Positions 9,802-17,893 of a stretch of 36,894 nt of DNA are shown here, one piece after another; position 1 is the first letter of the stretch; each line of letters opens with the position of its first letter. The position numbers and the translations under genes are program-made. Source of the DNA: Pseudomonadota bacterium (GTDB lineage: Bacteria > Pseudomonadota > Gammaproteobacteria > Xanthomonadales > Xanthomonadaceae). The notes beneath the pieces were generated by a model, which was not told the origin of the DNA, made no database searches, and worked only from the letters and a program-made list of their open reading frames with translations. The stretch is from positions 1 through 36,894 of the forward strand of contig JAEWNA010000081.1 of the NCBI GenBank assembly GCA_023392975.1, given 5' to 3'.

Positions 9802-9934
9802 GTTGGCGGCTTCCGAAGGGGGCGCGACGATAACAGCGGGGAGGAAGGACGTCGTGCGATTCCCGTCATGGTTCGGGAGCGCGACGCCTGCTTTCCACCC
9901 AACGTGCCCGAAGGCGCCAACCGGCCGCCCCTGT

Positions 9935-10564
9935 TCAGCCGCGCTGTACCCCGACGGGCAATCCGGCGACCCTGCGCATCTCGGCCTCGTCCAGCAGGGC
10001 CGGGTCGCGCAGGACCGCAACCGCGAACGCATGCGCATCATTGCCCCAGAACAGGGCGTTGCCAAGTGCCAGCGTCGGCACGCCGAACACGCCGGCACTC
10101 AGCGCGATCTCGGTGCAGTTGCGCAGCATCGCCTTCGTCTCGGCGGAAGCGATCGCCTCCGCGGGCACGCCCAGCGCTTCACGCACGGGCTCGAGCGCTT
10201 CGGTGCTGTCGGCGGCGTTGCCCTGCGCCCAGATCCAGTCGAACAGCGCATCGATCGATGCGATCGATCCGCCTGCTGCGATGCACAACCGCAGCGCCGG
10301 CAGCGGATTGAACGGATGCCGCGGCGGGAAACGCAGCGGCACGCCGGCTTCGCGGGCCTGCCACAGCACGTGGCGATACGTGAATTCGCGCTTGGTCGGG
10401 ATCTCCGCAGGACCCTTCTGGCCGCGCGCATCGAGCACTGCGGCGAGCAGGATCGGCACCGGCAGGATGGCGTGTTCGGCCATCAGCGCGCGCACCTTCG
10501 GCCATTGCAGGTAGGCGAAGGGCGAGATGAAATCGAAGTACCAGCGATTGGTGGCGTCTGCCAT
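9935..10564 (-). CDS. DsbA-fold 2-hydroxychromene-2-carboxylate isomerase family protein
   Basis: The 209-residue protein belongs to the kappa-GST/DsbA-like group that includes NahD. DFISPFAY places the glutathione-activating Ser14 where DsbA has its CxxC. The cis-proline motif is GVFGVPT and the C-terminal WGND motif is present. Members isomerise 2-hydroxychromene-2-carboxylate with glutathione in naphthalene breakdown, or act on other aromatics. No aromatic catabolic genes are nearby, so the substrate is open. The ATG is at 10564. There are 42 bp to the upstream exported-protein gene. Confidence 0.88.
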   Translation of the reverse strand: MADATNRWYFDFISPFAYLQWPKVRALMAEHAILPVPILLAAVLDARGQKGPAEIPTKREFTYRHVLWQAREAGVPLRFPPRHPFNPLPALRLCIAAGGSIASIDALFDWIWAQGNAADSTEALEPVREALGVPAEAIASAETKAMLRNCTEIALSAGVFGVPTLALGNALFWGNDAHAFAVAVLRDPALLDEAEMRRVAGLPVGVQRG

Positions 10565-10606
10565 GGTGTTTTCCTGAAGATCGAAGCCCGATCGAAGCGC
10601 GTCTGC

Positions 10607-11308
10607 TCAGCAGCCGGTGGTGCGCTGCTCGGCGACGGGGTGGACGAGTTCGTCCGCGGCGGCGGCGCCGGAGAGGAACAGCGTCGGTGCGGCGACGTTG
10701 TAGTGATCGCTGCGATCGTAGAGCAGGTCGAGCGCGCCGTCGCCGTCGAGATCGCCGGCGAAGATCAGGTGCGGCGACGCTTCGTCGCCGAGCAGGAGGC
10801 TGCCGTCCTGCTCGCGCGTGCCGGCCATCTCCGCCAGGGTCTGGCGCCGCGCGCCTTCGACCAGCTGGATCGTGCAGCGATAGCCATCGCGAATCGCCGG
10901 ATCCGGCGTGCATTGCGTTTCGAGGCGGTAGTTCCGCGCGCCGAGTCGCAGCATGGACGCGCTCTGACCGTCCTGTCCCGGCAGGTCCTCGATCGCCGCC
11001 CGGGTCACCGCGCGGGCCCGCAGGCCCGGACCGCGCAGGTAGGCGACGACCGCGCCGCCCAGCCCGGACGCGCTCTCGACGATGCGCCCGCTGCGGCCGT
11101 CCTCGTCGTCGAGCACCGGGTCCTGCGCCGGCCGCACCGAGACCCGGACGGCCTGCAGGCGGACGCCCGCAGTGCCGTCGACCAGCGCGAGCCACCGCTC
11201 GCCGTCGCGGGCCACGGTCTCGTCGCCATGGAACAGGCCGGGCAACTGCAGCCCAGGGGAGGGGGCGGCAGCGGCAGCGAGCACGGCCACGAGCGCGAGG
11301 TCGAGCAC
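10607..11308 (-). CDS. Exported FG-GAP-like protein, unknown function
   Basis: The 233-residue protein has a short signal-like N-terminus (MLDLALVAVLAAAAAPSPG). Near its C-terminus is a calcium-binding-like FG-GAP/VCBS motif, FAGDLDGDGALDLLYDRSDH, seen in beta-propeller exported proteins. Two Cys in TQCTPDP and YRCTIQL may pair. It starts with GTG at 11308, only 4 nt after the stop of the upstream amidohydrolase-like gene, so it is translationally coupled to that pair. I cannot assign a function beyond an exported companion. Confidence 0.75.
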   Translation of the reverse strand: MLDLALVAVLAAAAAPSPGLQLPGLFHGDETVARDGERWLALVDGTAGVRLQAVRVSVRPAQDPVLDDEDGRSGRIVESASGLGGAVVAYLRGPGLRARAVTRAAIEDLPGQDGQSASMLRLGARNYRLETQCTPDPAIRDGYRCTIQLVEGARRQTLAEMAGTREQDGSLLLGDEASPHLIFAGDLDGDGALDLLYDRSDHYNVAAPTLFLSGAAAADELVHPVAEQRTTGC

Positions 11309-11312
11309 GGGC

Positions 11313-12632
11313 TCACTCGCTCCCGCTGGCCGGGTAGGCGCGCGGCAGCGCGCCGGCAGGGGCCAGGTAGCGGTCGCGCAGCTCGGTCTGGCGGCTCTTC
11401 ATCGGCGTGGCGCGGCCGTCGAACCACACCTGCACCGCGGTGGTGGTGACCTCCAGCGGGTCGCCGGTCCACAGCACCAAGTCGGCGCGCTTGCCGACCG
11501 CGATCGTGCCGAGCCGGTCGCCCACGCCGAACACCTCGGCCGGGATGCGGGTCAGGCCTTCCAGCGCCGCTTCCCAGGGCAGGCCGTTGGCGACGGCATT
11601 GCCGGCGGCCTGGCGCAGCTTGCGCGCGTAGTGCGAGGGATCGTCGAAGCGACTGAAGCTCACGGTCACGCCGGCGGCGTTCAGGCGCGCGGCGTTCTCG
11701 AGGGTGGCGCCGATCTGGTCGAAGTCCGCCGGCAGGTCGGCCAGCGGGTCGAGGAACACCGGCACCTTCGCCGACGCCAGCAGCGGCGCGACCTTCCAGG
11801 CCTCGGCGCCGCCGAGGACGGCGATGCGCACGTTCTGGCGCTGCGACCAGCGCACCAGCTGGCGGATGTCGGCCGCGCGATGCACCGCCACCACCACCCG
11901 GCCGCCGCCGTCGAGATAGCGCGCCAGCGTGCGCCGGCCGGCCGGCGTGAGCAGCGCGCCCGGCGCATCGGCGGGGATGCGGCCGCGGGCCTCGTCGGCC
12001 AGCTGGTCGAGGATCATCCACTGCGCCGCGCGCGAGTTGCCGGTGAGCCCGGCGCCGTCGCTGCCGAGCTCCAGGAACAGCGTCTTCGGGCCGATCGGGT
12101 CGGGGCTGCCGTCCAGCCGCACCACGCCGCCCTGGCCGCCGATGATCGAACCGCCGCTGACGCTGTCGGCGCGCAGCGCGGCGAAGCCGATGCCTTCCAC
12201 CCGCGCCACCGGGATCAGGATCGACTCCGGGTTGTAGGCCAGCGTGACGTCGAATTCCGGACGGACCACCATCTCCTTGCGATCGCCGAGGGCGAGCGCG
12301 TGGTCGTTGGTGTCGGCGCCGAGCGAGATCTCCTCCAGGCCCATCGCGCCGATGCCGCCGAACAGCGCTGGGGTCAGCGGTCGGCCGCCGGCGTCGACCA
12401 CGTCGACGCCCGGCGCCGACAGGCCCTTGCCGATCGCGGCGACGTTACCGTTGCGCACCAGCACGTCGGTGTGGTCCAGCGTGCCCTGCGCGCCGGCGGT
12501 ATGCACCGTGGCGTCGCGGATCAGCAGGTTCTGGGCGAACGCGCTCTGGGTGAATGCGGGCAGCGCCAGCAGCGACAGGCCGGCGGCCAGCAGGGGGACA
12601 CTGATACGAGAGGCATGGATGCGGCGGCTCAT
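11313..12632 (-). CDS. Exported amidohydrolase-like protein lacking the metal-binding HxH (probable pseudoenzyme)
   Basis: The 439-residue protein has a signal peptide (MSRRIHASRI, hydrophobic core, cleavage near AFAQ). It has the composite beta-sandwich plus barrel layout of the amidohydrolase superfamily, with the N-terminal VLVRNGNVAAIG and the C-terminal GKRADLVLWTGDPLEVTT and VWFDG. At the usual TPGLIDxHxH metal site it reads TPALFGGIGAMG: the His pair is replaced by Ile94 and Ala96. The later HSD motif is also absent. It is therefore unlikely to bind the usual metals. It overlaps the intact amidohydrolase gene by 4 bp (12629-12632). Confidence 0.85.
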   Translation of the reverse strand: MSRRIHASRISVPLLAAGLSLLALPAFTQSAFAQNLLIRDATVHTAGAQGTLDHTDVLVRNGNVAAIGKGLSAPGVDVVDAGGRPLTPALFGGIGAMGLEEISLGADTNDHALALGDRKEMVVRPEFDVTLAYNPESILIPVARVEGIGFAALRADSVSGGSIIGGQGGVVRLDGSPDPIGPKTLFLELGSDGAGLTGNSRAAQWMILDQLADEARGRIPADAPGALLTPAGRRTLARYLDGGGRVVVAVHRAADIRQLVRWSQRQNVRIAVLGGAEAWKVAPLLASAKVPVFLDPLADLPADFDQIGATLENAARLNAAGVTVSFSRFDDPSHYARKLRQAAGNAVANGLPWEAALEGLTRIPAEVFGVGDRLGTIAVGKRADLVLWTGDPLEVTTTAVQVWFDGRATPMKSRQTELRDRYLAPAGALPRAYPASGSE

Positions 12633-14077
12633 CGCACACCTCCCTGTACGCGCTGGCCGAGCATGAAGTCGGACACCGGCTGCCGCGAGGCGTCGTTGCG
12701 GTCGTAGACGCGGGCGCCGTCGATGTAGACCTGCTCGGCGTGCGCGTAGACGCTGAACGGCGTGCCGTTCCAGACCACCACGTCGGCCATCTTGCCCGGC
12801 TCCAGCGTGCCGGTCTTGTCGAGGATGCCCATCGCCTTGGCCGGATTCGCGGTGATCCAGCGGATCGCGTGCTCCGGCGCGATCGGCATGCCGATCCGCG
12901 CCCCCTGCGCCATCACCTTCGCGGCTTCCTGGTTGAGCCGCTGGATGCCTTCCTCGGAATCCGAGTGCACGATCGCGCAGCCGTTCTTCGCCCGGTCGAC
13001 CAGCAGGATGTTCTCCTGGATGCCGTCGAACGACTCCATCTTGAAGCCCCACCAGTCGGCCCAGAGCGCACCGCAGATGTTCTCCGCGGCCAGGCGATCC
13101 GCGATCTTGTACGCCTCGACGCCATGGTGGAACGCGCTGATCCTGAAGCCGAATTCCTTGGCGAGGTCGATCATCGTCTGCATCTCGTCGGCGCGATAGC
13201 AGTGGATGTGGACGAGGATGTCGCCGCTGATCGCGCCGGCCAGCGTGTCCATCTTCAGGTCGCGCTTGCCGCCGCTGTCGTTGTTGCTGTCCTTCGGCGC
13301 CGAATCGCTCTGCCACCAATGCCGCTTTTGCGCCGCCGGCGCCCGGGGCCGGTTCTTCTTCAGGTATTCGGTGGCGTCGATGAAGGCCGCACGGTAGCCG
13401 GCCACGTTCGCCATGCGCGTGGACGGGCCGCCGCGCTCGCCGTAGACGCGCTTGGGATTCTCGCCGCAGGCCATCTTCAGGCCCCAGGGCGCGCCGGGGA
13501 ACTTCATGCCCTGGTAGCTCGTCGAGCGCACGTTCTTCAGGGTCACGCCGCGGCCGCCGATCAGGTTCGCCGAGCCCGGCAGCACCTGCATCGCGGTCAC
13601 GCCTCCGGCCAGCGCGGTGTCGAAGCCCGGATCCTGCGGCCAGACCGAATGCTCGGCCCACACGTTGGGCGTGGTCGGCGAGGTCGCCTCGTTGCCGTCG
13701 GAGTGCGCGCGCACGCCGGGGCTGGGATACACGCCGAGGTGGGAGTGCACGTCGATCAGGCCGGGCGTCACCCACTTGCCGCGGCCGTCGACGCGGAGGG
13801 CGTCGGCCGGGGCGTCGAGGTGCTGGCCGATCGCGACGATGGCGCCGTCGCGCATCAGCACGTCGGCCTCGTCCAGGCGGGCCCCCGTCCCGGTCAGCAC
13901 GGTCGCGCCCTGGATCAGCACCGGCGGCGACGGGATGCGGTGGTAGGTACTTGGATACGGGTCCTGCACGAACCGCGACGCGGGCCGGCCGGCCGACCCG
14001 TCGGCGGCATGGGCGGGCGCGAGCGCGAGCGCAGGCAGGAGGGTCGCGACCAGCGCGACGATCAAGGTTCGGAACAT
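12629..14077 (-). CDS. Exported amidohydrolase (imidazolonepropionase-like)
   Basis: The 482-residue protein has a signal peptide (MFRTLIVALVATLLPALALA, cleavage after AHA). It is an amidohydrolase with an intact first metal site, GLIDVHSHLG (His111, His113). Further metal ligands are expected in LVHIHCYRADE, SAFHHGVE and the HSDSE acid. The C-terminal TGTLEPGKMADVVVWNGTPFSVY is typical of the family. The likely reaction is hydrolysis of a cyclic amide or dipeptide-like bond in the periplasm; the substrate is unknown. It is first in a three-gene coupled set with a pseudoenzyme paralogue and an FG-GAP-like protein. Confidence 0.88.
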   Translation of the reverse strand: MFRTLIVALVATLLPALALAPAHAADGSAGRPASRFVQDPYPSTYHRIPSPPVLIQGATVLTGTGARLDEADVLMRDGAIVAIGQHLDAPADALRVDGRGKWVTPGLIDVHSHLGVYPSPGVRAHSDGNEATSPTTPNVWAEHSVWPQDPGFDTALAGGVTAMQVLPGSANLIGGRGVTLKNVRSTSYQGMKFPGAPWGLKMACGENPKRVYGERGGPSTRMANVAGYRAAFIDATEYLKKNRPRAPAAQKRHWWQSDSAPKDSNNDSGGKRDLKMDTLAGAISGDILVHIHCYRADEMQTMIDLAKEFGFRISAFHHGVEAYKIADRLAAENICGALWADWWGFKMESFDGIQENILLVDRAKNGCAIVHSDSEEGIQRLNQEAAKVMAQGARIGMPIAPEHAIRWITANPAKAMGILDKTGTLEPGKMADVVVWNGTPFSVYAHAEQVYIDGARVYDRNDASRQPVSDFMLGQRVQGGVR

Positions 14078-14123
14078 GGCGATGTGCCCCCGGGCGAGCC
14101 GACTCACGGATCGCCCCACCCTA

Positions 14124-14162
14124 GCCGGCGCGCCGGCCGCTGCCAACATGACCTTGGTCATG
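14124..14162. promoter_or_regulatory. Two palindromes in the amidohydrolase/amn divergent region
   Basis: GCCGGCGCGCCGGC (14124-14137) is a perfect 14-bp palindrome. CATGACCTTGGTCATG (14147-14162) has perfect 7-bp arms around a 2-nt centre. They lie in the 212 bp between two divergent genes, where an operator would be expected. No regulator is assigned. Confidence 0.35.
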
Positions 14163-14289
14163 GGACCGGCGCGGCGTGACACAATGCCGCCATCCCTCCC
14201 CGCCCCCGCCCGTGCCCGCCCCCGCGTGCGCGTGGCCGACGGGCAGGCGCACCCGCACGCCGCACTCGCACCACCGGAGAACAAGAAGA

Positions 14290-15066
14290 ATGAAGACCAA
14301 GCAGGACATCGTCGACAACTGGCTGCCGCGCTACACCGGCGTGCCGCTGGACGGCTTCGGCCGCCACATCCTCCTGACCAATTTCGGCGGCTACCTGGAC
14401 CTGTTCGCGCGGATGACCGGCGCCGAGGTCGTCGGCCGCGACCGCCCGATGCCCAGCGCCACCATCGACGGCATCACCCTGATCAACTTCGGCATGGGCA
14501 GCCCCAACGCCGCCACGATGATGGACCTGCTGTCGGCGGTGATGCCCGACGCGGTGCTGTTCCTCGGCAAGTGCGGCGGCCTGAAGAAGAAGAACCAGCT
14601 CGGCGACCTGATCCTGCCGATCGCCGCCATCCGCGGCGACGGCACCAGCAACGACTACCTGCCGCCGCAGGTGCCCGCGCTGCCCGCGTTCGCCCTGCAG
14701 CGCGCGGTCTCGACCATGATCCGCGACCTCGACCACGACTACTGGACCGGCACCGTCTACACCACCAACCGCCGCGTCTGGGAACACGACGAGGAGTTCA
14801 AGGAGAAACTGCGCGCGATGCGCTGCATGGCGATCGACATGGAGACCGCCACCGTCTTCGCCGCCGGCTTCGCCAACCGCATCCCCTGCGGCGCGCTGCT
14901 GCTGGTCAGCGACCAGCCGATGATCCCCGAGGGCGTGAAGACCGAAGCCAGCGACGCCAAGGTCAGCGCCGAGTACGTCGAGCGCCACATCAACATCGGC
15001 ATTGAGGCGCTGAAGCTGATCCGCCGGCACGGCAAGTCGGTGCGGCACCTGCGGTTCGACGAATAG
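14290..15066 (+). CDS. amn: AMP nucleosidase, short form
   Basis: This enzyme cleaves AMP to adenine and ribose 5-phosphate. The 258-residue protein is the phosphorylase-superfamily catalytic unit alone: FGMGSPNAATMMDLL, LGKCGGLKKKNQLGDLILP, the acidic MAIDMETATVFAAGF and LLVSDQPM. Enterobacterial Amn is nearly twice as long, with an N-terminal regulatory domain missing here; short forms occur in Bacteroidetes and Xanthomonadaceae. The ATG at 14290 has a GGAG about 10 nt upstream. It stands alone, divergent from the amidohydrolases. Confidence 0.88.
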   Translation: MKTKQDIVDNWLPRYTGVPLDGFGRHILLTNFGGYLDLFARMTGAEVVGRDRPMPSATIDGITLINFGMGSPNAATMMDLLSAVMPDAVLFLGKCGGLKKKNQLGDLILPIAAIRGDGTSNDYLPPQVPALPAFALQRAVSTMIRDLDHDYWTGTVYTTNRRVWEHDEEFKEKLRAMRCMAIDMETATVFAAGFANRIPCGALLLVSDQPMIPEGVKTEASDAKVSAEYVERHINIGIEALKLIRRHGKSVRHLRFDE

Positions 15067-15125
15067 TCATCCTGCACCGGGAGCGCGTGCCAGAATCGGG
15101 GTTCCTTCCGACGCGGAGCGTTCCG

Positions 15126-15533
15126 ATGGCGACCCAGACCTACACCGGCTCCTGCCACTGCGGCGAAGTGCGCTTCGAGGTCGATCTCGATCTCGAAGCG
15201 GGCAGCGGCAAATGCAACTGCTCGATCTGCCGCAAGACCCGCAACTGGAGCGCCAGCGTCAAGCCCGACGCGTTCCGACTGCTCAGCGAGCCCTCGGCGA
15301 CGACCGACTACTTCCGCAACGGCGTCGTGCACTGGCCGTTCTGCAGCACCTGCGGCGTACGTCCCTACGGCCACGGCGACATCCCGGAAGCGGGCGGGCC
15401 GTTCTATTCGGTCCAGCTCGCCTGCCTGGACATCGCCGACGGGGCCCTCGCGGCCGTACCGGTACGCTACGCGAACGGACGCGACAACGACTGGTGGCAT
15501 GAGCCATCCGACACCGAGAAGCGCTTCCTGTGA
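15126..15533 (+). CDS. GFA/CENP-V family zinc protein
   Basis: The 135-residue protein has the three zinc-binding cysteine groups of the GFA fold: GSCHCGEVRFEV (near residue 10), CNCSICRKTRNW (about 31-36) and CSTCGVRPYGHG. The family was named for glutathione-dependent formaldehyde activation, a claim that is weak for most members, so a formaldehyde role should not be assumed even with frm genes nearby. The ATG at 15126 follows a GGAG. It overlaps the next gene by 4 bp (GTGA). Confidence 0.9.
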   Translation: MATQTYTGSCHCGEVRFEVDLDLEAGSGKCNCSICRKTRNWSASVKPDAFRLLSEPSATTDYFRNGVVHWPFCSTCGVRPYGHGDIPEAGGPFYSVQLACLDIADGALAAVPVRYANGRDNDWWHEPSDTEKRFL

Positions 15534-16063
15534 CGGCGCGCGCAATCCTCGCCTTCTGGCGCGACGCCGGCCCGTCGAAGTGGTTCGCGAAGGACGACGC
15601 GTTCGACGCCACGCTCCGCGACCGCTTCCTCGACGCCCACTTCGCCGCGGCGCATCGCGAGCACGAGGCGCTGCTCGACGACGCCGATGGCGCGCTGGCG
15701 CTGGTGCTGCTGCTCGACCAGGTGCCGCGCAACGTCTTCCGCGACAGCGGGCACGCGTTCGCGACCGACCCGCTGGCACGGGCGTACGCCACGCGCGCGA
15801 TCGCCGCCGGCCACGACCTGCGCGTCGATCCCGCGCTGCGGGTGTTCCTCTACCTCCCGTTCGAGCATTCGGAAGCCATCGCCGACCAGGACCACTGCGT
15901 CGAACTGGTCGCCGCGATGGGCGATGCGAACTATCTCAAGTACGCCGAGGCGCATCGCGACGTGATCCGCCGCTTCGGCCGCTTTCCGCACCGCAACCGC
16001 GCCCTCGGCCGCGACAGCACGCCGGAAGAGCAGGCGTGGCTGGAGGCGGGCGGCGGGTTCTGA
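15530..16063 (+). CDS. DUF924 family protein
   Basis: The 177-residue alpha-helical protein has the DUF924 hallmarks LLLDQVPRNVFR, AFATDPLA, FLYLPFEHSE and FGRFPHRN. The fold is TPR-like; no biochemical role is established for the family. The GTG start at 15530 overlaps the GFA gene stop by 4 bp, so the two are co-translated. It converges on the effector gene, with a strong hairpin between them. Confidence 0.9.
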   Translation: MTARAILAFWRDAGPSKWFAKDDAFDATLRDRFLDAHFAAAHREHEALLDDADGALALVLLLDQVPRNVFRDSGHAFATDPLARAYATRAIAAGHDLRVDPALRVFLYLPFEHSEAIADQDHCVELVAAMGDANYLKYAEAHRDVIRRFGRFPHRNRALGRDSTPEEQAWLEAGGGF

Positions 16064-16088
16064 AAGCCCGGCAGCGAGACCGATCGCC

Positions 16089-16115
16089 GCCGCGGCACTG
16101 AATGGGTGCCGCGGC
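16089..16115. terminator. Hairpin between DUF924 gene and effector gene
   Basis: The 10-bp arms GCCGCGGCAC (16089-16098) and GTGCCGCGGC (16106-16115) pair perfectly around a 7-nt loop. The hairpin lies between convergent stops (16063 and 16129). There is no U-tract. Confidence 0.55.
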
Positions 16116-16128
16116 CTGCGCGCATCCC

Positions 16129-17718
16129 TCAGAAATGATGCGGATGGTGCTGCGTGGGCGTCTGCTGCTGCGACACCGACGGCTGCTGGACCATCGCCAG
16201 CGATTGGGTGTTGCGTTCGACCGTCTGCGACAGGCCTTCCTGCTTGCCCAGCCAGGCGAAGTTGCCATCTTTCGGGTTGCCGGAAATGACGAACATCGCC
16301 TGTTTTTCGTTGTTCCAGGCCAACTGGTCGAGGCTCGGCAACTTGTGGTGCGCGGCCATGACCATCAGTCCGGACGCCATCCGCTCGCGCTCTTCCGGCG
16401 TCTTGAAGATCTGGCCGTTCGGATCGATCTTCACGATCTCGCCGACCATCCACTGGAAGGCCTTGTTGCCCGGATGGCCCGTTTCGTTGAGCAGCGGGGG
16501 CCGGGTGGACGGGTTTTGCGTCGGCGGGTCGTTCGACTGCAGATGGGGATTGCGCTCCTTCAGCCAGTACTGCTCCATCTGGTGGCGCTGCACGTCGCGC
16601 ATTTCGCCGATGACCTCTCCGAGCTTCTGCTTCGTCTGCGGGTCCATCGGCCCCGTCTCGACGATGAACTGCTTGAACTCCCCGGGGATTTCCTTCTCGA
16701 CCTTGTCGCGGAAGTGACCGTCGGGCATCAGCTCCCATTCGTGCGAACTGTTGGCACTGCGGCTGACCAGGCGGAGGTTGCTGGTGTCGTTGTAGGCATC
16801 GAGCGCGTCGGCCTTGCTGAACCCTTGCGGGAACAGCTCGTGCATCTTCTTGATGACCTGCTCGTACGGGATGGCGTGGTCGATGTCGAGGGCGTCGCGG
16901 GTGACCAGCTGGCCGGTGGCGGCACATTTGAACAGGGGCACGTTGGTGGTGCCGCTGCCATCCGGGTTGGTCATCTTCACGGTGCCGGCGAAATTCTTCC
17001 CCAGTTCGTGCTCGAACCACTTGTCCATCACCCGCGTGTCGAAGGACAGCTGCGAACGGGTGTTGTCCTCCGTCCACGGCTGGTCGCGCGTGGTCTGCTT
17101 GCGACGGGCGAAATCCTTTTCCGGATCGAAAGGCGCGTGCTGCACGGTGGGGTCGAAGCTGAAGCGCTCCTGGACCCACGTCTGCCATTTCTGCGACTGG
17201 GGGCCGTCGGTCCCGAGGATCTTGTCGGCGCTGTCGCGCGAGCGGTTGTAGACCGACGGCAGCATGCGCAGGTTGGCCACGTCGTTGTAGCCCTTGAACG
17301 CCTCCGCCTCGGTCTTGACGCCGAGCGATTCCAGGTGCGGCTTCCACTGCTTGACGTGGTCGATGTCGAGCGCGTCGTTGGTGTGCCACGTCTTGGTGAC
17401 GCCGCTGTAATACAGCATGCCGTGCCAGCCGTTGCCGTCGGTGACGTGCCGGGGGCTCATGTGCTTCGCCGCCCAGTCGTTGCGCATGTACTGGACCGTC
17501 GATTCGTAGAAGGCCAGCCCGTCGCGGCCCTTGTGCTGGTTCCATGCCTTGGCCTGCAGGCGACTGCCGTGTTCCGTCGGCTGTTCATGCTCCCAGTAGG
17601 CGAGCTGGACCGTCTTGCCGCTGCCGAGGCGCTCCTCGACGAGGCGGCTGCCGGACTGCGTGTTCTGCGTGTTCTGGCTGATGCCTTGGTTGCCGTTCTG
17701 GCTGGTGTCCTGACGCAT
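16129..17718 (-). CDS. Predicted Xanthomonadales T4SS effector (X-Tfe) with duplicated HNH-like nuclease motif
   Basis: The 529-residue protein has no signal peptide. Its N-terminus is Gln/Asn/Ser-rich (1-24). Two copies of one module follow: DALDIDH at 115-121 with YNDVANLRMLP and a downstream NRS (144-160), and an identical DALDIDH at 275-281 with YNDTSNLRLVS and NSS (309-325). DxDH followed by N-x-x-NL and a later Asn is the ordering of HNH/beta-beta-alpha-Me nucleases. From about 405 to the end the layout fits the XVIPCD tail recognised by VirD4 in Xanthomonas and Lysobacter killing systems: a HPGNKAF start, GLMVMAAHHKL, a LDQLAW..MFVISG core, and a Gln/His-rich end. The ATG at 17718 has a GGAGG site. 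Neither side holds a small gene that could be the immunity protein. DNA degradation in rival cells is inferred. Confidence 0.75.
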   Translation of the reverse strand: MRQDTSQNGNQGISQNTQNTQSGSRLVEERLGSGKTVQLAYWEHEQPTEHGSRLQAKAWNQHKGRDGLAFYESTVQYMRNDWAAKHMSPRHVTDGNGWHGMLYYSGVTKTWHTNDALDIDHVKQWKPHLESLGVKTEAEAFKGYNDVANLRMLPSVYNRSRDSADKILGTDGPQSQKWQTWVQERFSFDPTVQHAPFDPEKDFARRKQTTRDQPWTEDNTRSQLSFDTRVMDKWFEHELGKNFAGTVKMTNPDGSGTTNVPLFKCAATGQLVTRDALDIDHAIPYEQVIKKMHELFPQGFSKADALDAYNDTSNLRLVSRSANSSHEWELMPDGHFRDKVEKEIPGEFKQFIVETGPMDPQTKQKLGEVIGEMRDVQRHQMEQYWLKERNPHLQSNDPPTQNPSTRPPLLNETGHPGNKAFQWMVGEIVKIDPNGQIFKTPEERERMASGLMVMAAHHKLPSLDQLAWNNEKQAMFVISGNPKDGNFAWLGKQEGLSQTVERNTQSLAMVQQPSVSQQQTPTQHHPHHF

Positions 17719-17875
17719 CGTGTGTCCTCCCTGTTGGATGACGATCATCGCCCTGCATCGTTGCCCTGCGCCGTCGCGACGCGGATGCCCGCGCGTGCGG
17801 TGCGGCGGACCCGCGGCGGCCAGCGGCCGCCGCGATGTCACGGTTCGCGCGCGGCCCGAGGCCGGCGCTGCGACA

Positions 17876-17892
17876 GCGGGCCCAAGGCCCGC
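17876..17892 (-). terminator. Hairpin after the prolyl oligopeptidase gene
   Basis: GCGGGCC-CAA-GGCCCGC lies immediately beyond the stop codon at 17894-17896 (minus strand). Its 7-bp stem is perfect and no U-run follows. It is a likely transcript end for the peptidase gene, 158 bp before the effector start. Confidence 0.5.
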
Positions 17893-17893
17893 C

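Noticed and set aside
15126..15533. GFA protein as part of the formaldehyde pathway
   Set aside because: The family name suggests it, but the gene is 7.5 kb from the frm operon and is coupled to a DUF924 gene; the formaldehyde activity of the family is doubtful.
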